A stretch of 64,000 nucleotides of DNA from JAADFF01 sp013153035 (lineage in GTDB: Bacteria; Coprothermobacterota; Coprothermobacteria; Coprothermobacterales; JAADFF01): the NCBI GenBank assembly GCA_026184435.1, contig CP046447.1, one strand, 5' to 3'. The notes below the pieces were generated by a model, which did not search any database, had not been told where the DNA came from, and saw only the letters and a program-made list of their open reading frames with translations. Below are positions 55,673-64,000 of this stretch, in pieces; position 1 is the first letter of the stretch; each line of letters opens with the position of its first letter. Both the position numbers and the translations under genes were made by a program.

Positions 55673-56675
55673 GTATGGATTTTTTCAAGAAATAGACAAA
55701 GGGGTATATAGGTGTACAGCATGTCCATTTAAATGTATCCTTAAGGAAGGAGTACGAGGTTATTGTGGTGTTAGAACTGTTGTTCATGGTAAACCTGTAT
55801 CTCTGATGTATGGCTATCCGGTATCTATTGCTGTCGATCCTATAGAAAAAAAACCTCTTTTTCACTTCCATCCGGGTACGAAGGTGCTTTCGTTTGGAAC
55901 ACTGGGGTGCAATATGCGTTGCAAAGGATGCCAGAACTGGGAGATTGCCCATACAAAACCTGAGGAATGGAGATATCAGTTTTATCACATTGAGCCTCAA
56001 GAAGTACCGTATCTTATGAAAGAAACAGGGGCCAATGGTGTAGCTTTTACTTATAACGAGCCAACAGTGTGGGCTGAATATGTTTATGATGCTTCCTACG
56101 AGGTGAAAAAGGCAGGAGGGTATACTGTTGCCGTTACCAATGGGTATTTTTCTGAAGAAGTTAGGGAAGCGTGGGCTGAGGTAGTTGATGCTTATGCGAT
56201 TGATTTAAAGGCTATGTTCAAGGAAACATATGCCAAATTTGCTCCAGGTATCAAGCCCGAAATTGTCCTGGATAATATCAAATGGTTATTTAATAGGGGT
56301 AAGCATATTGAAGTTATCGTTAATTTAATGCCAGGTGTCAATGATAGTGATGAAGAAAGAAAGGCAATGATAGATTTTCTTGTTTCTGTGTCTACCGATA
56401 TTCCTTTTCACATTACGAGGTTTTATCCTATGTATCAAATGAGAGATATTCCTCCTACTCCTATTGAGGAGCTATTACAATTTAGAGAAGAAGCCAAAAG
56501 TGCTGGTCTAAAATATGTATATGTGGGTAATGTTAGAATAGAAGGAGTAGAGGATACCTATTGTCCTAATTGTGGAACTCTACTTGTAAAAAGAGAGGGT
56601 TTCTGGGTATCATTAAATAAGATTGACGATGGAAAGTGTGTAGAATGCGGATATAAAATATATGGAGTATGGTAG
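55665..56675 (+). CDS. AmmeMemoRadiSam system radical SAM enzyme
   Basis: A radical SAM protein of the pyruvate-formate-lyase-activase-like group. The cluster motif is CNMRCKGC (near residue 77). An N-terminal CTACPFKC...GYCGVR region and a C-terminal CPNCGTLLVKREGFWV...CVECGY zinc-ribbon flank the barrel, as in the AmmeMemoRadiSam RadiSam family. The 336 residues are the usual length. The start is uncertain between GTG at 55659 and ATG at 55665. It is encoded between AMMECR1 and mreB in one operon. Confidence 0.88.
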   Translation: MNKYGFFQEIDKGVYRCTACPFKCILKEGVRGYCGVRTVVHGKPVSLMYGYPVSIAVDPIEKKPLFHFHPGTKVLSFGTLGCNMRCKGCQNWEIAHTKPEEWRYQFYHIEPQEVPYLMKETGANGVAFTYNEPTVWAEYVYDASYEVKKAGGYTVAVTNGYFSEEVREAWAEVVDAYAIDLKAMFKETYAKFAPGIKPEIVLDNIKWLFNRGKHIEVIVNLMPGVNDSDEERKAMIDFLVSVSTDIPFHITRFYPMYQMRDIPPTPIEELLQFREEAKSAGLKYVYVGNVRIEGVEDTYCPNCGTLLVKREGFWVSLNKIDDGKCVECGYKIYGVW

Positions 56676-56686
56676 GAGGTGCAAGT

Positions 56687-57709
56687 ATGTTTACCCTTGA
56701 CTTAGGAATAGATTTGGGAACTGCAAATACACTTGTATATGCTGCTAATCATGGCATTATTGTGAGAGAGCCATCTACTATAGCAGTTGCGGTTAGAGAT
56801 AGAAAGGTATTGGCTGTCGGAAAAGAGGCCTACAATATGGCTGGAAAGACTCCTGAGAATATTGTTGTTGTTAGACCTCTTAAAGATGGTAATATTGCCG
56901 ATTATGATGCCACTTTGGAAATGATTAAGTATTACATCAAGAAGGCAAAAGAGGAGTTGAAACTTATACCCTTTATTCCTAGAAGAATGAGGCTAGTTAT
57001 TGGTGTGCCTTCAGGGGCAACACAAGTTCAGAGAAGAGCTGTGGAAGAGGCAGCCGAAGCTGCTGGGGCTCGAGAGGTTTATCTTATAGCAGAACCTATG
57101 GCTGCTGCTATTGGAGCAGGCCTTCCTGTTGAGAAGCCACAGGGTAATATGGTAATGGATATTGGTGGTGGTACGACTGAGATTGCCACTATATCTTTAG
57201 GAGGACTTGTTGAGGTTAAGTCTGTTAATGCTGCCGGTGACGCCATGAATCAAGCTATTGTTGATTATATGAGAAATCAAGAGAAATTGTTTATTGGTGA
57301 GAGGACAGCGGAAGAGATTAAAATTCAAATTGGTAAGGCTCATCCCGAGGTTACCGATAAAGAAATGAAGGTAACGGGTAGGGATGTAACATCTGGTCTT
57401 TCCCGTTCTGTATTTGTTAATTCTACTCAGGTGCTTGAGGCTATACAGCCTATACTTGATGAGATGGTAAAGGCAGCGTGGGAAACCCTTGCCAACACTC
57501 CACCAGAACTTCATAAAGATATTGTTGAAAATGGTCTTTGGCTTACAGGTGGTGGGGCATTGTTGAGGGGACTTGATAGGCTACTTAGGGAAAAATTAAA
57601 TGTACCAGTAAGAGTAGCTGATAATCCACTGGAATGTGTTGTTATTGGTACAGGTAAGGTCTTGGAGAATGTTGATCTCTTAAAGGCTGTTCTCGGCGAG
57701 AATCGGTGA
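56687..57709 (+). CDS. mreB: Rod-shape-determining actin homologue MreB
   Basis: A bacterial actin that positions cell-wall synthesis along the cell length. The 340 residues have the actin phosphate-binding loop DLGIDLGTANTLVY, VIGVPSGAT, VMDIGGGTTEIA and LTGGGALLRGLDRLL. The ATG at 56687 follows GGAGG by 7 bases, discarding a longer frame. First gene of the shape and division cluster mreBCD-mrdA-minCDE-rodA. Confidence 0.97.
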   Translation: MFTLDLGIDLGTANTLVYAANHGIIVREPSTIAVAVRDRKVLAVGKEAYNMAGKTPENIVVVRPLKDGNIADYDATLEMIKYYIKKAKEELKLIPFIPRRMRLVIGVPSGATQVQRRAVEEAAEAAGAREVYLIAEPMAAAIGAGLPVEKPQGNMVMDIGGGTTEIATISLGGLVEVKSVNAAGDAMNQAIVDYMRNQEKLFIGERTAEEIKIQIGKAHPEVTDKEMKVTGRDVTSGLSRSVFVNSTQVLEAIQPILDEMVKAAWETLANTPPELHKDIVENGLWLTGGGALLRGLDRLLREKLNVPVRVADNPLECVVIGTGKVLENVDLLKAVLGENR

Positions 57710-57715
57710 TAGAAT

Positions 57716-58411
57716 GTGTCTTTGAGGCAAAAAGAAAGAAAGGTTATACTGTATGGTGTAATAGCCATTATAGCCTTTCTTGTTGCTATGGCTCCTATTT
57801 ATTACAATGTTGCTAGATATGCATTTAAGCCTGTGTGGTATGTATCTTCTTGGATTGGTGAGTTTGGATATAGGGTGTCTCAGGCTTGGGAATGTTTTAC
57901 AATAACTTCTTCGGTGAGTATTAGCGAAGAAAAGACAAGGGTGTATACTGCTACTGGTGCTTACACCTACGGGTATATTACAGAAGTACGATGGTTAGGA
58001 GATATCAAAGAGTTTTATGTTAAGACAGCTACGAAAATCCCCGCAGGTCTTGATGCGGTTGTTGTTTCCGCAAAGTCCAGAGGATTTGTAGGTAAGATTG
58101 ATACATGTGATGCTTATGGTTGTTGGGTGATTAGTTTATGGGATAAAAGACTTAATTTACCTACTTTCCTAGGTCCTAGTGGTTATATTGGTTGGTTGAG
58201 GTACACGGGTAGAAAGTGGCAATTTCATTCTGTTAGTGCGCCATTAGAGCCTGTAGAGAGAGGGCAAGAGGTATATTGGTTAGGTAATCCTATGGTTCGT
58301 ATCGGGAAGACAACTTCGACTCTGTCTATAGCTACTGCCAATGTATCCCCTATCCAAAAGGAGTTTTTATACACACCCGTATTTATTTATGTTGAGGTGA
58401 GTACGAGGTGA
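57716..58411 (+). CDS. mreC: Rod-shape-determining protein MreC
   Basis: A bitopic protein that links MreB and PBP2. The 231 residues have an N-terminal membrane helix (about 11-30) followed by a beta-rich periplasmic domain with KIPAGLDAVVVSAKSRGFVGKID; weakly conserved, so the identification rests on both sequence pattern and the mreB-mreC-mreD order. The start is GTG. Confidence 0.85.
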   Translation: MSLRQKERKVILYGVIAIIAFLVAMAPIYYNVARYAFKPVWYVSSWIGEFGYRVSQAWECFTITSSVSISEEKTRVYTATGAYTYGYITEVRWLGDIKEFYVKTATKIPAGLDAVVVSAKSRGFVGKIDTCDAYGCWVISLWDKRLNLPTFLGPSGYIGWLRYTGRKWQFHSVSAPLEPVERGQEVYWLGNPMVRIGKTTSTLSIATANVSPIQKEFLYTPVFIYVEVSTR

Positions 58412-58779
58412 TAAAGGTAGGCTATTGGATAAGACTTGTTTTGGAGATATGTTTCTTGCCTACACATACTTTATATGTTTTTCATGATTATCTTTCTGGA
58501 TTTGAAGGATATCTTGTTTATTTAGTTGTGGGATTAGGTTTTTTATACGATATGGCTATGGGTTACGGGGTGATGTTTACGGTGTTTGCGTTATTCCTTG
58601 TGTTTTTACAGCATAGTGAAAAAGTACTTTCGCCATATGAACTTTTTATAATATTTACCGTGGCTTGGCTGTTTGTTTTGCTATATAGAGGATTCCCTCA
58701 TATTTATACTCTAATAGCGATGACCTTTTTCTTATGGGAGGTTTATGTTAGTGTCCGGAAAAAGAGACTTATATATTAA
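58408..58779 (+). CDS. mreD: MreD-like membrane protein
   Basis: An integral protein of 123 residues with four or five hydrophobic helices, shorter than the usual 160. Sequence similarity to MreD is weak; the call rests mainly on its place between mreC and mrdA. The GTG start overlaps mreC by 4 bases, and mrdA starts inside its last codons. Confidence 0.68.
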   Translation: MIKVGYWIRLVLEICFLPTHTLYVFHDYLSGFEGYLVYLVVGLGFLYDMAMGYGVMFTVFALFLVFLQHSEKVLSPYELFIIFTVAWLFVLLYRGFPHIYTLIAMTFFLWEVYVSVRKKRLIY

Positions 58780-60493
58780 AACTTTTATGTTTCTTGGCTT
58801 TATTGTGGTTGTTATGTTGTTTTTAACTGTTCGTATATATATACTTCAGGTTGTCAACGGAGATTCCTATAGAAAACAGGCAATTGCTAATTATACACGA
58901 ATTATCTATATACCAGCTCCCAGGGGGACAATTTATTCTGCTGATGGGAAGGTGTTGGCAGAGGATAGATATCTTTATACCTTATCGGTTGTTCCTATTA
59001 GAATGAAAGATGATACTTTAAAGAGAATATCAGAGGTGTTTCATATTGGAGAGGATATTTTAAAGCAAAGATTAGAAGGCACAGGTAAATATCCTTTTCA
59101 ACCTGTTCCTTTAATAAGAGAACTTGATGGCAATGAAATATGGCTTGCCATGAAGCTTGCCCAGTACGATCCTTCTATACAAGTAGAAGCCTTACCGCAG
59201 AGATATTATCCTTATAAGGATTTGTTTGCCCACGTTGTAGGTTATGTAGGGCAGATTACCAAGGAAGAATTATCCCATCTTCCTAGTACTGATTATCGAC
59301 CTGGTGATGTTATTGGAAAAATGGGAGTAGAAAAGGCATATGAAAAGGAGCTTAAGGGGCAAAAGGGTATTCAAGAAGTTGTTGTGAATGCAAGGGGACA
59401 GGTATTATCATCTAAGATTGTCAAAGCTCCAGTTAAAGGAAAAGATATTTATTTGACTTTACAGGTTGATGTTCAAAAACATATACGGGATGTATTTATT
59501 AATGGAAAATTGAAAAGCGGAGCTGCTATTCTTGTTGAACCAATAACAGGAGATGTTATTGCATATTATTCTCATCCTTCATTCGATCCTAATGTGTTTG
59601 TAAGAGGTGTTAGACCATCGGATTGGCAGAAATGGTCTAAGTATAACAATCTGTATGATAGGGTTATTGCAGCACGAGTGCCGCCTGCATCAACATTTAA
59701 AGTGGTTACTGCCCTTGCAGCCCTTCATACAGATGTGATTACTCCTAATACGGTTCTTCCCGATCCGGGATATATCAAGTTGGGATCGTTGGTATTTCAT
59801 GACTGGTCTTATCCCCGTAGTCATGGATATCAGACTGTTAAAGAGGCTATCATGAATTCATGTGATGTATTCTTCTGGCAGTTGGCTTTGAAGATGAAAC
59901 CTGAGGATATATATAATACCGCCCATGATTTTGGTATGGACGAAAAACCCTATATTGATATACCCGGTGGAGTGGCTGGTATTATTCCAACTCCTGAGTG
60001 GAAAAAAAGAACATATGGGGAAAATTGGTATGTAGGAGATACTCTTAATATGGCTGTAGGGCAAGGAATGGATGCTGTGGCTCCCATACATGTATTGCAA
60101 GTTTTTGTGGCTATTGCTGGAGATGGCATTTTACCGTTTTTACATGTTAAAAAAGATCCGGAATATCATCCACCTAAGACGGCGGCTATGAAATATGCCC
60201 CATACTTTGATGTTATAAGACAAGGCATTCGCTTGGTTGTAAAGAGGGGTACAGCACGTATAATAAATATTAAAGGTGTTGATTTAGGTGCTAAAACGGG
60301 TACTGCGGAGATAGGACTTAAGCATATATATCACACGTGGCTTGCATACATGTCGCCAACGAAAGAAGGTCATGTAAAATATGTTGGGGTGTTCTTTGCT
60401 GAAAAGACACCGTTTAAGAGTTGGGATTTGGGTAAAAGAGTGAAACCATTTTTAGAATGGCTGCTGGTAAGGAGGGCAAGCGGTGAGGGATGA
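58751..60493 (+). CDS. mrdA: Penicillin-binding protein 2 (elongation transpeptidase)
   Basis: The class B PBP that cross-links peptidoglycan during elongation, with RodA as partner. The 580 residues have an N-terminal membrane helix, the pedestal with PAPRGTIYSADGKVLAED, the catalytic STFK motif in PPASTFKVVTA, SCD as second motif, and KTGTAEIG. The GTG at 58751 is 9 bases after GGGAGG; the in-frame ATG at 58745 is only 3 away, so the GTG is preferred. Confidence 0.95.
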   Translation: MSGKRDLYIKTFMFLGFIVVVMLFLTVRIYILQVVNGDSYRKQAIANYTRIIYIPAPRGTIYSADGKVLAEDRYLYTLSVVPIRMKDDTLKRISEVFHIGEDILKQRLEGTGKYPFQPVPLIRELDGNEIWLAMKLAQYDPSIQVEALPQRYYPYKDLFAHVVGYVGQITKEELSHLPSTDYRPGDVIGKMGVEKAYEKELKGQKGIQEVVVNARGQVLSSKIVKAPVKGKDIYLTLQVDVQKHIRDVFINGKLKSGAAILVEPITGDVIAYYSHPSFDPNVFVRGVRPSDWQKWSKYNNLYDRVIAARVPPASTFKVVTALAALHTDVITPNTVLPDPGYIKLGSLVFHDWSYPRSHGYQTVKEAIMNSCDVFFWQLALKMKPEDIYNTAHDFGMDEKPYIDIPGGVAGIIPTPEWKKRTYGENWYVGDTLNMAVGQGMDAVAPIHVLQVFVAIAGDGILPFLHVKKDPEYHPPKTAAMKYAPYFDVIRQGIRLVVKRGTARIINIKGVDLGAKTGTAEIGLKHIYHTWLAYMSPTKEGHVKYVGVFFAEKTPFKSWDLGKRVKPFLEWLLVRRASGEG

Positions 60494-61208
60494 GATGAAG
60501 CTAGAATTTCTTGGAGGTAGAGTTTATAGGTTGCATGTTGGAAAGGCAGATAGGTTCGACATTGTTAGATATATCTCGGATATGTATCGCTCGAATCCTG
60601 GTGATTTTGAAGATGTAAAGCTTGAAGTTGTATATAATATAGCCCATCCCTTATCTACTAAAGACAAAAATTTTATTAAATGGCGTATAAAGAGTTTTAC
60701 TGCAGGTAATATTACTGTGTCATTTCTAGAAGAGGGGGAACTTGTGTCTAATGATAGAGATGGTGATAAGGTCATTCCTTTGAAGCCTGTCCAATCTGAT
60801 ATGGATATGTTAGTTGATGAAATAACGGAAGGTGTTGAGGAATCATCTATAGATGATATACCAACACTCGTTCTTGGCACATTGCGTTCTGGTTCTGAGA
60901 TTGATACAGGAAGGGAAGTTGTTATTCTGGGAGATGTACATCCTGGTGCTGATATCTATACGGAAGGGCCTGTGATTATTCTGGGAACATTGTCGGGTAG
61001 GGTTTTTGTACTGTCAGATAAGGCATATGTTATTACTAGGAGATGTATAAATGGTATGATTGTCTTTGAAGGCAGGGCATATGAATGTGAAAAAGATACT
61101 AAAGATGATGAGTGGCTTTTGTTTTTACCAGACGGTGGAGGAGTTGAAATTTATACCGATAAAATTGGATCGCTAGCAAGGAGGGTTAAACGGTGGCTGG
61201 AAGAATAA
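60483..61208 (+). CDS. minC: Septum site-determining protein MinC
   Basis: Inhibits FtsZ ring assembly away from midcell. The 241 residues end with the conserved C-terminal beta-helix, LVLGTLRSGSEIDTGREVVILGDVHPGADIYTEG, where MinD binds; the N-terminal domain diverges. GTG at 60483 fits the AAGGAGG site 7 bases upstream; a nearer ATG at 60495 is possible. It overlaps mrdA by 11 bases and minD by 16. Confidence 0.93.
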   Translation: MRDEMKLEFLGGRVYRLHVGKADRFDIVRYISDMYRSNPGDFEDVKLEVVYNIAHPLSTKDKNFIKWRIKSFTAGNITVSFLEEGELVSNDRDGDKVIPLKPVQSDMDMLVDEITEGVEESSIDDIPTLVLGTLRSGSEIDTGREVVILGDVHPGADIYTEGPVIILGTLSGRVFVLSDKAYVITRRCINGMIVFEGRAYECEKDTKDDEWLLFLPDGGGVEIYTDKIGSLARRVKRWLEE

Positions 61209-62035
61209 TAGTTGTGACATCTGGTAAAGGTGGCGTTGGAAAAACTACTTTTACTGCTAATGTGGGTTATGCTTTAGCTGAAAAAGGATATAAGGTTTTA
61301 CTTATTGATGGTGATGTGGGACTTCGTAATCTGGATGTTCTATTAGGTTTGGAAAGAAGAGTTATTTACAACATAATGGATGTCATTACAGGTCGAACAG
61401 AGCTTTCTAAAGCCCTTGTTAAAGATAAAAGGGTACCGGGTAATCTTTTCTTACTTCCTACTAGTCAGACAAAGTTCAAAGAAGATATTCCTGAAGAAGC
61501 TTTTGTGAACATTGTAAGAGAGGCTAGAGACAAGATGGGTTTTGATTTTATACTTATTGATTCTCCGGCAGGTATAGAGTATGGATTTCGCCTTGCTGCT
61601 AAACCAGCTGAAGAGGCTATCATTGTTACCATTCCTGAGATTACTGCTATTAGAGATGCCGATAGAGTTATCGGTCTTTTAGATAACTATGGTATAGAGA
61701 AAAGAAGTTTGGTTGTCAATAGAGTGGATATAGCGGAAGTAAAAGAGGGTAACGTTTTATCTCCGCAAGATATTTCTGATGAGTTATCTGTTAAACTGCT
61801 TGGTATTATTCCTATGGATAAGATAGTAACAGAGGCTACAAATGAAGGTAAGCCTGTTATTGTTCTTGAGAAGGAAAGAGGGAAAGCCACGTTAGCTGGT
61901 AAGGGTTTTATGAGTACGGCAGAGAGAATTATTGATGAGAATGCTCCCTTATGGGATCCTGTTGAGGAATATGTACCTTCCTCGGGTGGCATACTAGGTT
62001 TCTTCAAGAATCTTCTTGGTGGTTCTGGGAGGTAA
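61193..62035 (+). CDS. minD: Septum site-determining ATPase MinD
   Basis: The membrane-bound ATPase that recruits MinC and oscillates or pole-localises under MinE. The 280 residues show the deviant Walker A SGKGGVGKTT, DGDVGLRNLDVLLGLE, DSPAGIE, and a C-terminal amphipathic membrane-targeting helix (ILGFFKNLLGG). The GTG lies 8 bases after AAGGAGG. Confidence 0.97.
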   Translation: MAGRIIVVTSGKGGVGKTTFTANVGYALAEKGYKVLLIDGDVGLRNLDVLLGLERRVIYNIMDVITGRTELSKALVKDKRVPGNLFLLPTSQTKFKEDIPEEAFVNIVREARDKMGFDFILIDSPAGIEYGFRLAAKPAEEAIIVTIPEITAIRDADRVIGLLDNYGIEKRSLVVNRVDIAEVKEGNVLSPQDISDELSVKLLGIIPMDKIVTEATNEGKPVIVLEKERGKATLAGKGFMSTAERIIDENAPLWDPVEEYVPSSGGILGFFKNLLGGSGR

Positions 62036-62041
62036 TCGGCT

Positions 62042-62299
62042 ATGGCATGGTGGAAGAGTTTATGGAAAAACAAGGGAAAAAAGTCGGCAGATATAGCTAA
62101 AGAAAGGCTTCATGTGATGCTGCTTCATCAAAGAGGACTTCTATCCAAGCAAGATTTAGAGAGTATGGAGAAGGATCTTATAGAGGTTTTATCCAAGTAT
62201 TTAGATATCAATCCCGGTGAGATCGAGTTCGAGATTAAGAAAGTAGACGAAAAATATCAGGCCATTAGCTTTATTATTCCTGTTACATCTAAAAAGTGA
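62042..62299 (+). CDS. minE: Cell division topological specificity factor MinE
   Basis: Stimulates MinD ATPase and confines MinCD to the poles. The 85 residues match the usual size: an N-terminal amphipathic membrane segment, the anti-MinCD helix (AKERLHVMLLHQRG), and the dimerisation domain with LIEVLSKYLDI. GGGAGG lies 10 bases upstream. Its stop overlaps the GTG of rodA. Confidence 0.93.
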   Translation: MAWWKSLWKNKGKKSADIAKERLHVMLLHQRGLLSKQDLESMEKDLIEVLSKYLDINPGEIEFEIKKVDEKYQAISFIIPVTSKK

Positions 62300-63438
62300 T
62301 TTCTATAGAAGCTCTGCGTAAATACCTGAAGAAGTGGTGTGGTTTTCTTTTGGCATTAACTATTATTGTCTTGATGTCTGCATCAATCATTGCCCTTATT
62401 GCTGCATCTCAGTGGGGTATTCATATAACAATGCTTCCGCGACTTGCAAAGTTGCAGATGATATGGTTTGCTATTTCTATATTGGCCTTTATAGTTTTAT
62501 ATCTATGGGTTGATTTCGATTTTGTTGTAGAAATAGCACCATTAATAGCTTTGCTGGTTATTGGATTGCTTTTATGGACCAAAATCATGGGAGTGTCTAT
62601 TTATGGTTCACGAAGGTGGGTTGCTATAGGTAGCTTTACTTTGCAACCATCTGAGTTTGCTAAGATATCCTCTTTGTTAATGACAGTATATGCCTATAGA
62701 TATAAGGAAGATTTGATAAGAGTTACTATTAGTGTTATTCTTATACTCATAACTTTAGGACTTATTATCGTACAACCTGATTTGGGTACTACTATTCTTA
62801 TAGCTTCTGGTGTGCTCGTATCAGTCTTCTTTATGGGGATACCGACAATAATCTTTTTAGGAGCAGTGGCTTTCATGGCGATATTACTTCCTATTTTGTG
62901 GAACCATTTAAAGGAGTATCAGAAACTAAGGGTGAAGTATTTTCTTAATCCGGCTATAGATCCTCATGGTCATGGTTACAACATTATACAGGCGCTGACT
63001 GCTGTTGGGGCAGGTGGTGTCAGTGGTATGGGAATTTACAATGCTACCCAGGCAAAGTTTGGTTTTCTACCTGTTGCCACAGCAGATTTCCTGTTTGCCT
63101 CGTATGCCCAAGCTGTCGGTTTTATCGGAGTGATAGTTCTTTTTATAGCATATGGGGTTTTGTTTTTCTGCTTGTGGTTATATGGTTTTACCACAGATGA
63201 TATAGGAAGAAAAGCTTTTATTTATGGAGCTTTATGGATATGGTTTTTTACTTTTTGGGTTAACATTGGGATGAATATAGGAGTTATGCCTGTGACTGGT
63301 GTTCCGCTTCCGTTTTTTTCCTATGGTGGTACCCAGACCCTTGCTAACTTCATAATGCTCGCCCTTATAATGCAGGCAACAAGGGAAAAGGTTGTTGTTG
63401 ATAGTATAGAAAAATTGAAATTTGGTGAGGATAAATGA
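62296..63438 (+). CDS. rodA: Peptidoglycan glycosyltransferase RodA (SEDS family)
   Basis: Polymerises lipid II during elongation with PBP2. The 380 residues have about ten membrane helices, and SEDS signatures GSRRWVAIGSFTLQPSEFAK, QPDLGTTILI and VTGVPLPFFSYGG. The start is GTG overlapping the minE stop (GTGA). Position next to mrdA and mreBCD favours RodA over FtsW. Confidence 0.95.
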   Translation: MISIEALRKYLKKWCGFLLALTIIVLMSASIIALIAASQWGIHITMLPRLAKLQMIWFAISILAFIVLYLWVDFDFVVEIAPLIALLVIGLLLWTKIMGVSIYGSRRWVAIGSFTLQPSEFAKISSLLMTVYAYRYKEDLIRVTISVILILITLGLIIVQPDLGTTILIASGVLVSVFFMGIPTIIFLGAVAFMAILLPILWNHLKEYQKLRVKYFLNPAIDPHGHGYNIIQALTAVGAGGVSGMGIYNATQAKFGFLPVATADFLFASYAQAVGFIGVIVLFIAYGVLFFCLWLYGFTTDDIGRKAFIYGALWIWFFTFWVNIGMNIGVMPVTGVPLPFFSYGGTQTLANFIMLALIMQATREKVVVDSIEKLKFGEDK

Positions 63439-64000
63439 TAGATAGATTGACAAGAAAACAGCTGTATAGTGTGAAAAAACCTGGTAGGTATATTGGTAAG
63501 GAGTATGGAGGCATAGTCAAAGAGCATTATGATGTATCGTATCTGTCTGTATATCCTGATTTATATGAAGTGGGGATTTCTTATTTCGGTTTGCATATAT
63601 TCCACTTTATGATTAATGAAATTAGTTGGGCTTATCACGATTATGCTTTTGTTCCTGCTCCTGATATGGAAAGACTTATGAGAAGGGAAAACATCCCTCC
63701 TTATGGAATGCAGTCGTATAAATCTGCAGTCACTTTCGATGTGATAGGTTTCCATGTTCTTACGGAGATGAATTTTACTAATATTCTTCTGTTTTTAGAC
63801 TTGGCGGGAATACCACTGAAAACAGAGGATAGAAAAACAGGTGACTGGCCCCTCATTGTTGCCGGAGGTCCGGCTATTTCTAATCCTGAACCCATGGCAG
63901 ATTTTATAGATATTGTGTTTATTGGAGATGGAGAGGTTAATATACCACCTTTTTTGAAAATTATTAAAGAGGCTAAGAAAAAAACTTTTCCTCGTGAGTG
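63435..64000 (+). CDS. B12-binding-domain radical SAM protein, N-terminal part (cut by window edge)
   Basis: The frame opens at the ATG at 63435 (ATGA overlap with rodA) and is still open at base 64000, giving 188 residues. It matches the N terminus of the TIGR03960-type radical SAM proteins often encoded after the min/rod genes in clostridia-like genomes: VSYLSVYPDLYEVGISYFGL, PDMERLMRRENIPPYG, IVAGGPAISNPEPMADFID and FIGDGEV, a B12-binding-like fold. The radical SAM cluster motif would lie beyond the window. Function unknown; a related gene pair is sometimes linked to RNA modification or processing loci. Confidence 0.85.
   Translation, partial: MIDRLTRKQLYSVKKPGRYIGKEYGGIVKEHYDVSYLSVYPDLYEVGISYFGLHIFHFMINEISWAYHDYAFVPAPDMERLMRRENIPPYGMQSYKSAVTFDVIGFHVLTEMNFTNILLFLDLAGIPLKTEDRKTGDWPLIVAGGPAISNPEPMADFIDIVFIGDGEVNIPPFLKIIKEAKKKTFPRE

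Noticed and set aside
58751..60493. Second catalytic motif SCD in PBP2 instead of SxN as a defect
   Set aside because: Asp at this position is, as I recall, also found in E. coli PBP2, so it is not evidence of inactivity.

Overview
This window is a gene-dense stretch of chromosome from what looks like a thermophilic, anaerobic, amino-acid-fermenting bacterium. The evidence is: an AT-rich coding background with very GC-rich rRNA and tRNA genes; an oxygen-sensitive 2-oxoacid:ferredoxin oxidoreductase (iorAB); pyruvate phosphate dikinase; glutamate dehydrogenase; acetate kinase; several radical SAM enzymes; and no respiratory genes. Gene order around yceD-rpmF-plsX-acpP-rnc-ftsY and mreBCD-mrdA-minCDE-rodA is Firmicutes-like. 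I do not assign a phylum, because that needs a 16S search. Most genes carry a strong GGAGG-type ribosome site about 8 bases before the start. That spacing was used to move many starts inward, often to GTG or TTG.

Layout, 1-30 kb. The end of valS meets a minus-strand trio (unknown 94-aa protein, phosphoesterase, cobQ), which diverges from iorAB across a short palindromic control region. Next come a minus-strand pair of secreted/surface genes (a giant prepilin-like protein and a propeller-like protein with stalk repeats), then ppdK, a CoA-disulfide-reductase/NADH-oxidase gene and a nitronate monooxygenase-like gene. A long housekeeping operon follows (gdhA, coaD, ackA, yceD, rpmF, plsX, acpP, rnc, radical SAM, ftsY, inositol phosphatase). 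After it sits a tight five-gene operon: a cysteine-desulfurase homologue that has lost its PLP lysine, an IscU fused to a MIP18-like domain, a small membrane protein, a DJ-1/PfpI protein and a PHP-like protein. Several terminators are bidirectional and shared by convergent genes.

Layout, 27-47 kb. This part is rich in cyclic-di-GMP signalling and surface functions: an HD-GYP phosphodiesterase, a 7TM receptor with a degenerate GGDEF-like tail, and a 1113-residue ATPase/GAF/GGDEF protein. They are interspersed with a phosphoesterase, truD, an MFS transporter, a three-gene unit with a SAMHD1-like HD hydrolase, and an M3 peptidase. A six-gene, end-to-end overlapping minus-strand operon (glycosyltransferase, O-antigen-ligase-like protein, two small anchored DUF4330-like proteins, two large secreted proteins) looks like an undescribed envelope-glycan locus. 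It shares a 100-bp divergent control region with the rRNA operon.

Layout, 47-64 kb. A complete rrn operon (16S, tRNA-Ile, tRNA-Ala, 23S, 5S) has a near-consensus promoter, long processing stems and a terminator. About 580 bases without a recognisable gene follow, then a second HD-GYP gene (possibly leaderless). The rest is a plus-strand operon: AMMECR1, its radical SAM partner, and the complete rod-shape and division-site set mreB, mreC, mreD, mrdA, minC, minD, minE, rodA, ending in a truncated B12-binding radical SAM gene. The observations I consider most worth following are the lysine-less desulfurase with its IscU-MIP18 fusion, the envelope-glycan operon, the 1113-residue signalling protein and the inverted repeat that covers the gdhA ribosome site.
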